The notes under the pieces are model-generated. The model was not told where the DNA came from. It searched no databases and saw only the letters and a program-made list of their open reading frames with translations. From positions 2,604,001 to 2,668,000 of the forward strand of contig NZ_VFME01000001.1 of the NCBI RefSeq assembly GCF_006714895.1: DNA of 64,000 nucleotides. The letters are read 5' to 3'. The position numbers were made by a program, and so were the translations under genes. The DNA is from Gramella sp. Hel_I_59 (lineage in GTDB: Bacteria > Bacteroidota > Bacteroidia > Flavobacteriales > Flavobacteriaceae). Within the stretch, counting starts at the first letter, position 1, and every line of letters begins with the position of its first letter. Of the stretch, positions 30,160 through 38,875 are shown piece by piece.

Positions 30160-31554
30160 TTACTGTCCTCTAAAGAATAGCACGGTACTAAAGGTTTTTA
30201 GAAGAATACTTAGATCGAGAAAGATTCCGCGATGTTTGATATAATAGAGATCATATTGAAGCTTTTCAAGACTATCGTCATAACAATCTCCATAGTTGGC
30301 CATTACTTGCGCCCATCCGGTTAAGCCGGGTTTAATGATGTGCCGGGTATCGTAAAAAGGAATAAGTTCTGAAAGTTCATCCACGAACACAGGACGCTCA
30401 GGTCTTGGCCCGATCAAACTCATATCTCCAAGTAATACATTATAAAACTGCGGAATTTCATCAAGCCTTGACCTACGCAGGAATCGACCAAATTTGGTAA
30501 CTCTCAGGTCTTTTTTCTGAGCAAATTGTGGTCCTGAAATCTCCGCGTCCTTATTCATGGTTCTCAATTTTACAATTTTAAAAACCTCGCCATTTTTCCC
30601 AACCCGTTCCTGAAAGTAAAAGGTCTTTCCACGATTTGCGATCAGATTTCCGGCGATGATAAAAGGGCTTAGAAATATTCCGACTAGTATTCCGAATATG
30701 GAAATAATGATATCAAAGCTACGAAACGCCAGCAAGTAAAATTTATTCTGATGATTTCTACTGAAGGGAAAATAGCGGTAAAAGTCTTTGTCCACATTTT
30801 GCACCGGGATTCTCTGGGTAATCTCCTCATAAACCTGCGAATAATCACGAATCGAAAAACCCTGCTTCTGAAGTTTGCTTAGCTGATTGTAAAGCGGCAA
30901 CATCAACCCACGTTGAAATGCACTGGTAACAACAATTTCACTTATGTGTTCATCCTTGACAGTCTGCACGAGCTCTTCTACTTCAAACCTCAAAAGATCT
31001 TCTCTGGCGATATCAGTCTTCAAAGTCTCATCAGTATTAATGTAACCTACAACAAAATAATTAGGATCAGCTTTTTGCAGGGATTCAGCGATCAACTTGA
31101 TATCAAAAGAGTCGCCTACTACGAGAACCCGCTTATAGAATCTTGGACTTGAAATCAGACTGATATAAAGAGATCTCCAGATAAGCAGTGAAATGGCTAC
31201 TGAAAGAAAGAAAAAGATGATCTGTAGTCTGTTTTCAGGCAAACTTGGAGTGAGTAATGGTGTTAGCATATAGAACAATACCGTAAGACTGGTGGTAAGC
31301 AGTACATTCTTCAATACGCTGTCAAACCGATCTGCCTTCTGAAGGTCGTAAAGTTCAAATACATTTCCGAAGAAACTGAGATAAACTACAAATACCAGCG
31401 TCCATGTCCAGTTATCAGAATTGATTCTGAAGTAGTCAAATTGAAAAATTATTCCGACAATAGTAAGAGAAAGTAAAGCAAAGAGAATATCGAAAAGTTT
31501 CAATAGAAACTTTCGCTCAGAAATTTCAAAATGAAAAATAGGCTTTTTCGACAT
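30160..31554 (-). CDS. Polyprenyl-phosphate sugar phosphotransferase (WcaJ/WbaP-like initiating enzyme)
   Basis: It probably transfers the first sugar phosphate to undecaprenyl phosphate, starting the glycan of this locus. The 464 residues comprise about four N-terminal helices, a CoA-binding-like domain (~140-260, VLVVGDSFDIKLIAESLQ) and the C-terminal bacterial sugar transferase domain. This has FYFQERVGKNGEVFKIVKLR, TKFGRFLRRSRLDEIPQFYN (with the catalytic Asp-Glu) and MSLIGPRPERP. The full three-part architecture marks the PHPT type. It is the last gene (most downstream) of the long minus-strand run; the sugar specificity (glucose or galactose) cannot be read. Confidence 0.9.
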   Translation of the reverse strand: MSKKPIFHFEISERKFLLKLFDILFALLSLTIVGIIFQFDYFRINSDNWTWTLVFVVYLSFFGNVFELYDLQKADRFDSVLKNVLLTTSLTVLFYMLTPLLTPSLPENRLQIIFFFLSVAISLLIWRSLYISLISSPRFYKRVLVVGDSFDIKLIAESLQKADPNYFVVGYINTDETLKTDIAREDLLRFEVEELVQTVKDEHISEIVVTSAFQRGLMLPLYNQLSKLQKQGFSIRDYSQVYEEITQRIPVQNVDKDFYRYFPFSRNHQNKFYLLAFRSFDIIISIFGILVGIFLSPFIIAGNLIANRGKTFYFQERVGKNGEVFKIVKLRTMNKDAEISGPQFAQKKDLRVTKFGRFLRRSRLDEIPQFYNVLLGDMSLIGPRPERPVFVDELSELIPFYDTRHIIKPGLTGWAQVMANYGDCYDDSLEKLQYDLYYIKHRGIFLDLSILLKTFSTVLFFRGQ

Positions 31555-31593
31555 TGCGGCAGGGCTGGTAATGTGCCGATAAATATAGAACTT

Positions 31594-32598
31594 TTAGCTT
31601 AGCAAATCCAGCCATTGGTGTTTAACTCGTTCCCAATCGAAATTCTCTATTTCGATTCTGGCATTTTTAGATAGTCGAGCGCTAAATTCAGGCTCAGATA
31701 TCAATTTAATACAAGCAGTAGTCATCGCTTTAGCATCACCTGGAGGTACCAGGAGACCGGTTTGACCATTTTGGATTAGATATGGCATGCCACCAACATT
31801 GGTTGAAACCACAGGAAGTCCCAAGGCCATCGCCTCCATGACACTAACAGGAGTATTATCTACATTCGAAGTATTCAGAAAAATACAGTATTCTTTAGAT
31901 AACGAAATAAGGTCAGGTTTAGAAAGCTTCCCGGGAAAGCTTACTTTCAGGTTATTTTCGTTCACATACTTCTTAAGTTCTTCGAGGCTACCATCCTTGT
32001 CGGGACCCACCATGCAAAGTTCGCTTTCAGGATAGAGGTCTGATAAATTTTCCAGTACCTGAATGGCTAATTTGGGGTTGTAAAGTTGCTGAAATGAGCG
32101 AATCCACAGCAATTTTGGATTAGTATGGGTTCGATGCTGGAAAGTGTAATTTTCAAGAGAAATAGCATTAGGAATACAAACAAGATTCTCATAACCCAGC
32201 TGCTTAAACTGCTGATAAAGGTATTTTGAAGGTGCTACCAATTTTGTTGCGGTCTGGAATAGATTTGTCACATAGTTACCAGAGGACCTGAGCCTATTCG
32301 ATAATTTACCGCCATGCAAAATAAAATAGTAGTCTTTCCCTCTAAACCTGGCTATACTCCCACAAAGCTTTGCGTAAATAAAATTCTGAGTGCTATAGGT
32401 ATCAATAAGAACTTTTTGATAGCTGCCGAATAAGCAATAAAAGCACATTTCAAGAAGTCTCAGAAATTTATTTTGAAAGTTTGAGATCGATACAATTTCT
32501 AAACCTTCAGTTTTGAGCAAATCTGGTATAGTATCAACTGCCGTTGGAGTTCTCCCCCATTTTTCAAGTTTGTTACCTATATAGAGTATTCTTTGCAT
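31594..32598 (-). CDS. GT4-like glycosyltransferase, tandem copy A
   Basis: A 334-residue GT-B protein. N-terminal MQRILYIGNKL, a central FILHGGKL, the C-terminal donor-binding segment LLWIRSFQQLYNPKLAIQVL and the GT4 E-x7-E signature region (SVMEAMALGLPVVSTNVGGMPYL) are present. It is clearly paralogous to the upstream neighbour (32598-33611), with conserved IDTY, HGGxL, CMVGPxKDG and TPxSVxEAM blocks. It overlaps that gene by one base. Acceptor and donor are unknown. Confidence 0.88.
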   Translation of the reverse strand: MQRILYIGNKLEKWGRTPTAVDTIPDLLKTEGLEIVSISNFQNKFLRLLEMCFYCLFGSYQKVLIDTYSTQNFIYAKLCGSIARFRGKDYYFILHGGKLSNRLRSSGNYVTNLFQTATKLVAPSKYLYQQFKQLGYENLVCIPNAISLENYTFQHRTHTNPKLLWIRSFQQLYNPKLAIQVLENLSDLYPESELCMVGPDKDGSLEELKKYVNENNLKVSFPGKLSKPDLISLSKEYCIFLNTSNVDNTPVSVMEAMALGLPVVSTNVGGMPYLIQNGQTGLLVPPGDAKAMTTACIKLISEPEFSARLSKNARIEIENFDWERVKHQWLDLLS

Positions 32599-33611
32599 CA
32601 GGCCAGAACTTGATTCCAGTCATCTCTCACACAACTCCAGTCAAATTCATCTACTTTGCTTTTAGCATTTTTACAGAGTAATACCCCTACTTCTGGGTTT
32701 TCCACAATGTCCTGAATAGCTACAGCCATTTGTTGAGCAGAACGATCCTGCACCAGGATTCCATCCATGGAATGATCAATTAGCTGTGGCATTCCGCCAA
32801 CATTCGTACTAACTACCACCAGGCCAAGACTCATCGCTTCAATGACGCTTATTGGGGTATTATCCACAGTGGTGGTATTAATGAAAAAGTCATAATGTTG
32901 GGATAGGGAGGACCAGTATTTCTTCTTTAATTTCCCGGTAAAACGAACATCAAGATCATATTTCTCTGCAAGTTTCTTACAGGTTTTCATGGTACCATCC
33001 TTTTCCGGGCCTACCATACAAAGACTTGCCTGTGGATACTTTTCAGAAATAATCTTCAATACTTCGATAGCCATTATAGGATTATAACGTTCCTGAAAAC
33101 GTCGTACCCACAGCAATTTAGGCTGAAAACTTTCACGCCTTTTAAATGGGTAGTTTGAAGTTTTTATGGCGTTGGGAATAACCTTAGTATTTTGAAAGCC
33201 GTGCTTTTCAAAAGCATCCTTTAAAAACATGGAGGGAGCTATATTAACTTTTGAGCTTCCGAATAGACTCTCACTAAACGATTTAGATCTTTCCAGTCGT
33301 TCCGGCAAATTCCCACCGTGTAGAATAGGAATATATTCGAGATTTGATAACTGACAGGCTTTACCGACGAGGTAAGCATAATAAAAGTTCAGAGCGCCAT
33401 AGGTATCGATAAGAACAATATCGGTGGAATTCTTATAACGTGCTATCAAGCCGAGCATTTCCGTAAGTCTCAAAGCTTTGTTTGATCTTGTGGATGCAGT
33501 TTTAACTTCGTAGCCCTCCTTCCTTAACATTTTACTGAAAAAAGAAATATAGGTGACGGTAAAACTGTTAATTCGCAAGTCGTTTCCTATGTACAGGATC
33601 CTTTTTTTCAT
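32598..33611 (-). CDS. GT4-like glycosyltransferase, tandem copy B
   Basis: A 337-residue paralogue of the next gene downstream. It has MKKRILYIGNDLRINSF, IPILHGGNLPERL, LLWVRRFQERYNPIMAIEVL, LCMVGPEKDG and the signature SVIEAMSLGLVVVSTNVGGMP. Its start overlaps the preceding membrane-protein gene by 44 bases, yet the start is supported because the first residues align with those of copy A. The two probably arose by tandem duplication and add consecutive, perhaps similar, sugars. Confidence 0.88.
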   Translation of the reverse strand: MKKRILYIGNDLRINSFTVTYISFFSKMLRKEGYEVKTASTRSNKALRLTEMLGLIARYKNSTDIVLIDTYGALNFYYAYLVGKACQLSNLEYIPILHGGNLPERLERSKSFSESLFGSSKVNIAPSMFLKDAFEKHGFQNTKVIPNAIKTSNYPFKRRESFQPKLLWVRRFQERYNPIMAIEVLKIISEKYPQASLCMVGPEKDGTMKTCKKLAEKYDLDVRFTGKLKKKYWSSLSQHYDFFINTTTVDNTPISVIEAMSLGLVVVSTNVGGMPQLIDHSMDGILVQDRSAQQMAVAIQDIVENPEVGVLLCKNAKSKVDEFDWSCVRDDWNQVLA

Positions 33612-34932
33612 CTACTATATATAATAAAGCGAGACCATATACAAAGGCCGGTAATGCAATTCGCATAGCCGAATGATTTATGGTCAAAAACCAGAAGGCA
33701 ACGAATGCCAGGAAGTAATAGTTATTCTTAAATTTAAACCAGAATATTATAGGTACAGATATAAGAATAAGTAATGCAAATATTCCTAATAAACCATGTT
33801 CCGAAAGTAGTCGGCTAATTTCGTTATGTGTAGCTATTTTTATACCCAAATTCTCCTCCCGATACTCATAACCCTTGCCCACCCCAATTCCAGTCAAAGG
33901 ATGATGGTAAAATGCAGTTAATTCAGTTTCTACAAGCTCTAGTCTCCCTGTCGTGATATCTTCTTTTAGTTCACCGGCTGCATTCTTATTTAAATATCGA
34001 TTTCCTATTAATCCCGATGTCTGGGCAAACGAAAAAAACCAAATTGCAATAAAAATAGCAGCCATTCCTAATATCCTGATGTTTGTACCCTCAATTCTTT
34101 TCGCTTCTTGTTTGTAATAGTAAAATATCAAGAAACATGTTACACAAATCAGAGCTGTTATAACACCTCCTCTAGAGAATGTTATAATTGCTCTGTAGCC
34201 CATTAATATTATTAGTATAATATCTATCAAATTAATAAGACGGTTACGAATGGTAAACAATCTGGTGCAGAGAAGAAAACAGCCTAAACCGAATACTGTA
34301 GAAATCTGGTTTGGTCCAAATCCTCCGGTAGCGGCATAATTACCCGAAAGACTAATTCTAACTGAATCCATACTAGGTGTATAAATATAGAGGTAGATCA
34401 TCTGGGCTATTATGGGAGTTAATAGCATTAAAAGAACACGCTGAAAATCTTCCTTCTTGATTTTCTTATAATAACAATATAAAGCTGAAACACCCAAGCA
34501 AACCGGACCTGCCAGATTAAATGCTATAAGTTTACGGAAGTCAGCCTCATAACTTACTGTTATGGAAGCTATTATTACTCCAGGAAATAAGATAAGAAGA
34601 TATATCCAATATGGGATAGTTTTCGAACTCGCCCCCTTGAAAAATAAACCAATTAATAAAAATATAATCACTGCATATTTACCCGTTTCATAAAAAATTA
34701 CAGAACTGGTTTGTCTGAAAAAAACTTCTCCCCCCGCAATGTAGGCAGCGGCCATTAAAGCCTCATTACCTTTGTTTTTTCTATCAATTATGATAAAAAG
34801 GAAAGAGGCCATAATGCCTAGTAAAATAATTTTTGACAAGGCAGGAAAGGAATACATTATATAACCGTAAACAATATGAATTCCAAGCAACTTTAAATAA
34901 AACCGATTATTTTTATTTAGGTTTTTTAGCAT
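33568..34932 (-). CDS. O-antigen ligase/polymerase-like membrane protein (Wzy/WaaL family)
   Basis: A 454-residue protein with about eleven membrane helices and a large periplasmic loop (~300-365). The loop ends with TGRLELVETELTAFYHHPLTGIGVGKGYEYR and is followed by THNEISRLLSEHGLLGI. The HPLTGIGVG and HNEI-x5-EHG blocks are hallmarks of the O-antigen ligase (Wzy_C) family, used by polymerases, WaaL ligases and some protein O-oligosaccharyltransferases; these cannot be told apart here. It is the only such protein in the locus. Confidence 0.85.
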   Translation of the reverse strand: MLKNLNKNNRFYLKLLGIHIVYGYIMYSFPALSKIILLGIMASFLFIIIDRKNKGNEALMAAAYIAGGEVFFRQTSSVIFYETGKYAVIIFLLIGLFFKGASSKTIPYWIYLLILFPGVIIASITVSYEADFRKLIAFNLAGPVCLGVSALYCYYKKIKKEDFQRVLLMLLTPIIAQMIYLYIYTPSMDSVRISLSGNYAATGGFGPNQISTVFGLGCFLLCTRLFTIRNRLINLIDIILIILMGYRAIITFSRGGVITALICVTCFLIFYYYKQEAKRIEGTNIRILGMAAIFIAIWFFSFAQTSGLIGNRYLNKNAAGELKEDITTGRLELVETELTAFYHHPLTGIGVGKGYEYREENLGIKIATHNEISRLLSEHGLLGIFALLILISVPIIFWFKFKNNYYFLAFVAFWFLTINHSAMRIALPAFVYGLALLYIVDEKKDPVHRKRLAN

Positions 34933-35978
34933 AGGTTTCTAACAAACTCAAGATATCTAGGGATGGTTACTTTTGAAGCATAATTAGACATTATGAAATT
35001 ATGAAATTTGATTGAATCAGTTTTAGCTCTCTCAGTATTAAAAGCATAGGTCTCTATAGCATTGACCAATTGATCTAAATTTTGGGACGGAATCAATATA
35101 CCCCGGTTCTTTAATAATTCTTTACAAACCCCAACATCAGTAGAGATAACGGGTAAACTTGCAGCTCCATATTCCAGAATCGCCATTGGCATGCCTTCGT
35201 AGGTTGAAACCAGTATCCCGAGATCCATAGTAAGTAAAATTGGGTAAGGATCAGTAATAGTATCATAAAAATTAACATATCCCTTTCTTTTCTCGAATTC
35301 CTGCTTTATATATGTTGAGTAATCATCTTTAAAATCCCTACCTATAAAATGAACTTGTAAGTTTATTTCACTTTTTACAATATCCACAGCCTTCAACAAT
35401 AATAAATGATTTTTTTCCTGACGCAAATTAGCGGTACATACTATATTAAAGCGTTTTTTGGAAGAATATTCTGGATTTTCACTTGTTGGGTTAACAAAAT
35501 TGGGCAAATAGATAGAATTTTTAAATTTTAGTTGACCCCGGGACCAACTTTGCATTTCAGGATTCACTGATATTATTCCGTCAAAAAAATTTGAGAAGAT
35601 TAATAGAATTTTCTCTTTCAGAAAAGGCATATTAGGACTATTCCCGTGGTGATTATGCCATATAAGTTTAAAATTTTTGAATTTAATTTTACATAATGAA
35701 GCTATAAACCAAGAGGTTCCATGAGCATGGACAATATTAATATCATTCTTTTTTATAAAAACAACCAATCTCAAAATTGCCTTATAATCAAAAGTTTTTC
35801 GCCGATCCAGGTGATAATACTTTATTTTTTCACCTAAATTATTTAAAAATTCACCCTGAGCTCTTGTAGTTATTAAATATGAAGACACTCCAATTTCACT
35901 TAAGGAATTAGCATAATTTACAGCCATTCTTTCCGCTCCACCTGGATTAAGGCTATCTATTAATTGCAAGATCTTCAT
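34926..35978 (-). CDS. GT4 family glycosyltransferase
   Basis: A 350-residue GT-B protein with an N-terminal MKILQLIDSLNPGGAERMAV (the classic GGAE loop of GT4 enzymes), NIVHAHGTSWF and LIWHNHHGNSP. The C-terminal domain holds VCTANLRQEKNHLLLLKAV and the signature region STYEGMPMAILEYGAASLPVISTDVG. It overlaps both neighbours by 4-7 bases. Substrates are unknown. Confidence 0.9.
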   Translation of the reverse strand: MKILQLIDSLNPGGAERMAVNYANSLSEIGVSSYLITTRAQGEFLNNLGEKIKYYHLDRRKTFDYKAILRLVVFIKKNDINIVHAHGTSWFIASLCKIKFKNFKLIWHNHHGNSPNMPFLKEKILLIFSNFFDGIISVNPEMQSWSRGQLKFKNSIYLPNFVNPTSENPEYSSKKRFNIVCTANLRQEKNHLLLLKAVDIVKSEINLQVHFIGRDFKDDYSTYIKQEFEKRKGYVNFYDTITDPYPILLTMDLGILVSTYEGMPMAILEYGAASLPVISTDVGVCKELLKNRGILIPSQNLDQLVNAIETYAFNTERAKTDSIKFHNFIMSNYASKVTIPRYLEFVRNLC

Positions 35979-37081
35979 ATTAATTTTCGGATTTCTTTTT
36001 CAAACCTTTCAAGCGTATATTTTTGAGACCATTTGAGTGATTCGTCAGACATTCTAGCCAAAATTTTTGGATCATTTAGAAATTCCTCTATCTTTTTTGA
36101 AGCATTTACCTTTTCAGGTTTTACCAAAATTCCTCTTTCTCCATCTCCTAACATCCATGGTATACATGAAACTTCAGTTCCTATGGGAACACATCCAAAG
36201 AACATGGCTTCAGCTAAGGCTTTCGGCCAGCCTTCACTTTTAGATGGTAATATGGAGAAATGAGCTTCTTTATATGCCGATTTGATCACATCAGCATTAT
36301 GATTACCATGTAATTTAATCTTCTTTTTTAAATTCTTATTCTTTATTATGCTCTCTATTTCTTCTAACAATTCACCATCACCGTAAATATCTAAATGAAC
36401 TCTATATTTCTTACTTAATAGTTCTTCAATGACATTAATTGCAAGTTTAGTTCTTTTACCTTCAATTAAACTTCCAACAAAAACAAAATTGAAACTTGGT
36501 TCAAAGACTTTTACAATATTCTCTCTTTCAGATTCCGAATAACTGGCTGTGAAAAATGAAATAATATTTTCTCTCTGATCTTTCCATTTTCCGTAGACTA
36601 GTACTTTGGTATTTCTGGTAAGAAATTTACTTTTAATCAACCATTTTTGAAAACGATAGCTGAATGGCTGTTTACTTTTTGGATCCCAGTTACCAGCATA
36701 CTTAACTGTTTTCTTCTTTTTAGGAAATAAAACCTGTACTAATAATGCAATTAAACCTATATTTCCAGGACATCGAACATGTATATGATCTGCTTTTCGC
36801 ATTTCCAAGAAGATTCGCCTAACATTTAATGGAAGAGCATATATTGAGAAAATTGCCTTCTTGAATGATGTGAAATTAAGACCATTTAAATAAACAAAAT
36901 CAGTGCTTTTTAATGAATAATCAATGTCTATTTGAGATATCTTTTTCTTAACAGGTGCTATTATTACTAAAGTATCAACATATTTACTCCATACATTAAT
37001 TTCCCTAACATATGGTGAATAAGCATAGTATTTATTCTTATCTATATAATGTGGAACATGAGAAAAAACAGCAAATCTCAT
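35975..37081 (-). CDS. GT4-like glycosyltransferase
   Basis: A 368-residue GT-B protein. The N-terminal domain has AVFSHVPHYIDKNKYYAYSP and HIHVRCPGNIGLIAL. The C-terminal domain has FVFVGSLIEGKRTKLAINVI, YGDGELLEEI and the signature SILPSKSEGWPKALAEAMFFG. It overlaps the next gene by 4 bases. An MRCPGN-type motif with membrane-proximal hydrophobic helices suggests work at the inner face of the membrane; the sugar is unknown. Confidence 0.88.
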   Translation of the reverse strand: MRFAVFSHVPHYIDKNKYYAYSPYVREINVWSKYVDTLVIIAPVKKKISQIDIDYSLKSTDFVYLNGLNFTSFKKAIFSIYALPLNVRRIFLEMRKADHIHVRCPGNIGLIALLVQVLFPKKKKTVKYAGNWDPKSKQPFSYRFQKWLIKSKFLTRNTKVLVYGKWKDQRENIISFFTASYSESERENIVKVFEPSFNFVFVGSLIEGKRTKLAINVIEELLSKKYRVHLDIYGDGELLEEIESIIKNKNLKKKIKLHGNHNADVIKSAYKEAHFSILPSKSEGWPKALAEAMFFGCVPIGTEVSCIPWMLGDGERGILVKPEKVNASKKIEEFLNDPKILARMSDESLKWSQKYTLERFEKEIRKLI

Positions 37082-37890
37082 TCAGTAGGTTTATTTTTCA
37101 TCAGCATTGTTAAATGCATACATTGAAACATATACTCATCGGAAATCTTAGATCTCTCCCAATCCTGGAGATGCCATTTATGAAGTATCTCTCTTTTTTT
37201 GGATGAACTCGAAGGTAATAATACCAATAAAAAGAACCATTTGGATTTCCCAAGAATAGCTCTCCTATCCAGGATTTCGAAAGCATTTTCAAAATAATAA
37301 AAAACCTTTTTAGAAAAAGGCCATTCCCAATCCCTATCACTTTGAAATGGTCTATATAAATTACGGATTATTTTTAAGGGTAGGCTTGTTTCTAAAGGAT
37401 CATAGCTAATCAATTCACCTTCTTTATTTAACTTACTTTTTATAACCTTTATTAATTCTTCCAAATTTTTAAAATGGTGTAAAACACCATAGGCATATAT
37501 TAAGTCAAAATCCTTTTCTTTAAAATCGGGTGAAAGAAAATCGCCAATTATTGCCTTAGCCTGAGGTATATTTTTAAGTCTTTTTGAAAGGATGTTTATA
37601 CCTTTCTCACTTAAATCTATAGCTACATATTCTTTTGCATTATTCGCTAAATGCATAGACAAAGAATTACCTGCATAACAGCCTAGATCCAAAACTTTTT
37701 TATTTTTTAAATCTCCAAACCAATAGACATGAAGGTCAAGGATTTGTTTTTCAACACCAATTTTCTTTTTGGTTTTATTTAAAATTCCATTTCTGAAATG
37801 GGACCAAATCTTAGTGGCAAAATTCTTCTTTTTGAAATCGTAGAACTCCTTCTGTCTTATATTAACCTGTTCTCTCTCTTTATTTTGCAT
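37078..37890 (-). CDS. SAM-dependent class I methyltransferase
   Basis: A 270-residue protein with motif I KKVLDLGCYAGNSLSMHLA (about residues 58-76), acidic motif II VAIDLSEKGIN, DFDLIYAYGVLHHF (motif post-II) and the KLNKEGELISYDPLE region: a complete Methyltransf_11/25-type core. Within a glycan locus it most likely methylates a sugar hydroxyl or a sugar carboxylate. It overlaps its neighbours by 4 and 11 bases. Confidence 0.88.
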   Translation of the reverse strand: MQNKEREQVNIRQKEFYDFKKKNFATKIWSHFRNGILNKTKKKIGVEKQILDLHVYWFGDLKNKKVLDLGCYAGNSLSMHLANNAKEYVAIDLSEKGINILSKRLKNIPQAKAIIGDFLSPDFKEKDFDLIYAYGVLHHFKNLEELIKVIKSKLNKEGELISYDPLETSLPLKIIRNLYRPFQSDRDWEWPFSKKVFYYFENAFEILDRRAILGKSKWFFLLVLLPSSSSKKREILHKWHLQDWERSKISDEYMFQCMHLTMLMKNKPTE

Positions 37891-38875
37891 TTCCTGGTTT
37901 CTTCAAAAACAAACTCATCCATCCAAAAAATCTCCCAAAAGTCTCTGTCAAAGACTCAATTTTATTCTTTGTAGTAAAAATATTACTGAATCTGATCATG
38001 GTTAAAACAAAACCTATAGAATGCCATTTTAACCGTGCCTTATAGGTAGGATTAGGATACTTAATTCTCCATACATACCATCCATTTCGCATCACCATTT
38101 TTCCATATTTAAATCTATTTGGTCGGCCAGCTTCATTATGCTTATGCATTACTCTAGCCCCTGTATGTAAATATAGCTTCCCTATTCTTGAAATACGTAA
38201 ACAAAAATCCATATCCTCATATAAACCATAGCCTTTAAAGTAATCTGAGAATTCAATTCCATTAAAGACTAATTTCCTATAAGATGAGACTCCACCCATA
38301 AAAAATTCTACCGGATAAACTTTACCAGTTGGAGGAAGGAAACTTATCGATAGTCCGTTAGAAAATTCCGGCATTATTCCTGGCATTTCTTCACTCAGAA
38401 GATCTAATCTTTTTCGCAGATAATTACGTGATCCAATTTTTCTATACCAGCCATCAAATTCATATTCATCATCTTTAATTGATTCTCTTTTTTTAAACCA
38501 CTCAACTTCATTGATTATATAACCTCCAACACCATAAGCCTCGGGAATACTATTGTAAGTTGAAATTAGTTTTTTGAAATAATCTTCTTCAAGGATTATA
38601 TCATCATCAAGAAAACAATAAACTTCAATATCCCTATGGCTTTTTTGAATACCATAATTTCTTTGTTTGGTTAATCCTCTATTCTTCTCATCAACTTTGA
38701 AATATTTTAAATTGGGGTACTTCGAATTTTCAAGTAGTCTGGCCGTTTCATTATCAGGAGAACCATCTATTACTAATATCTCATTTGGATACAAAGTTTG
38801 CTGAGTTACAGATTGCAAAAGATCAGTGATTGCCTGAGGTCTTTTAAAAGTGCAAATGATTAAATTAAAATTCAT
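37880..38875 (-). CDS. GT2 family glycosyltransferase
   Basis: A 331-residue GT-A protein with an N-terminal LIICTFKRPQAITDLLQSV, the DGSPDNE nucleotide-binding loop, and the metal-binding DDD motif in VYCFLDDDIIL. Later there is GLYEDMDFCLRISRIGKLY, the ED-x-D-type acid block of GT2 enzymes. It overlaps the amidotransferase stop by one base. Substrate unknown. Confidence 0.9.
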   Translation of the reverse strand: MNFNLIICTFKRPQAITDLLQSVTQQTLYPNEILVIDGSPDNETARLLENSKYPNLKYFKVDEKNRGLTKQRNYGIQKSHRDIEVYCFLDDDIILEEDYFKKLISTYNSIPEAYGVGGYIINEVEWFKKRESIKDDEYEFDGWYRKIGSRNYLRKRLDLLSEEMPGIMPEFSNGLSISFLPPTGKVYPVEFFMGGVSSYRKLVFNGIEFSDYFKGYGLYEDMDFCLRISRIGKLYLHTGARVMHKHNEAGRPNRFKYGKMVMRNGWYVWRIKYPNPTYKARLKWHSIGFVLTMIRFSNIFTTKNKIESLTETFGRFFGWMSLFLKKPGNAK

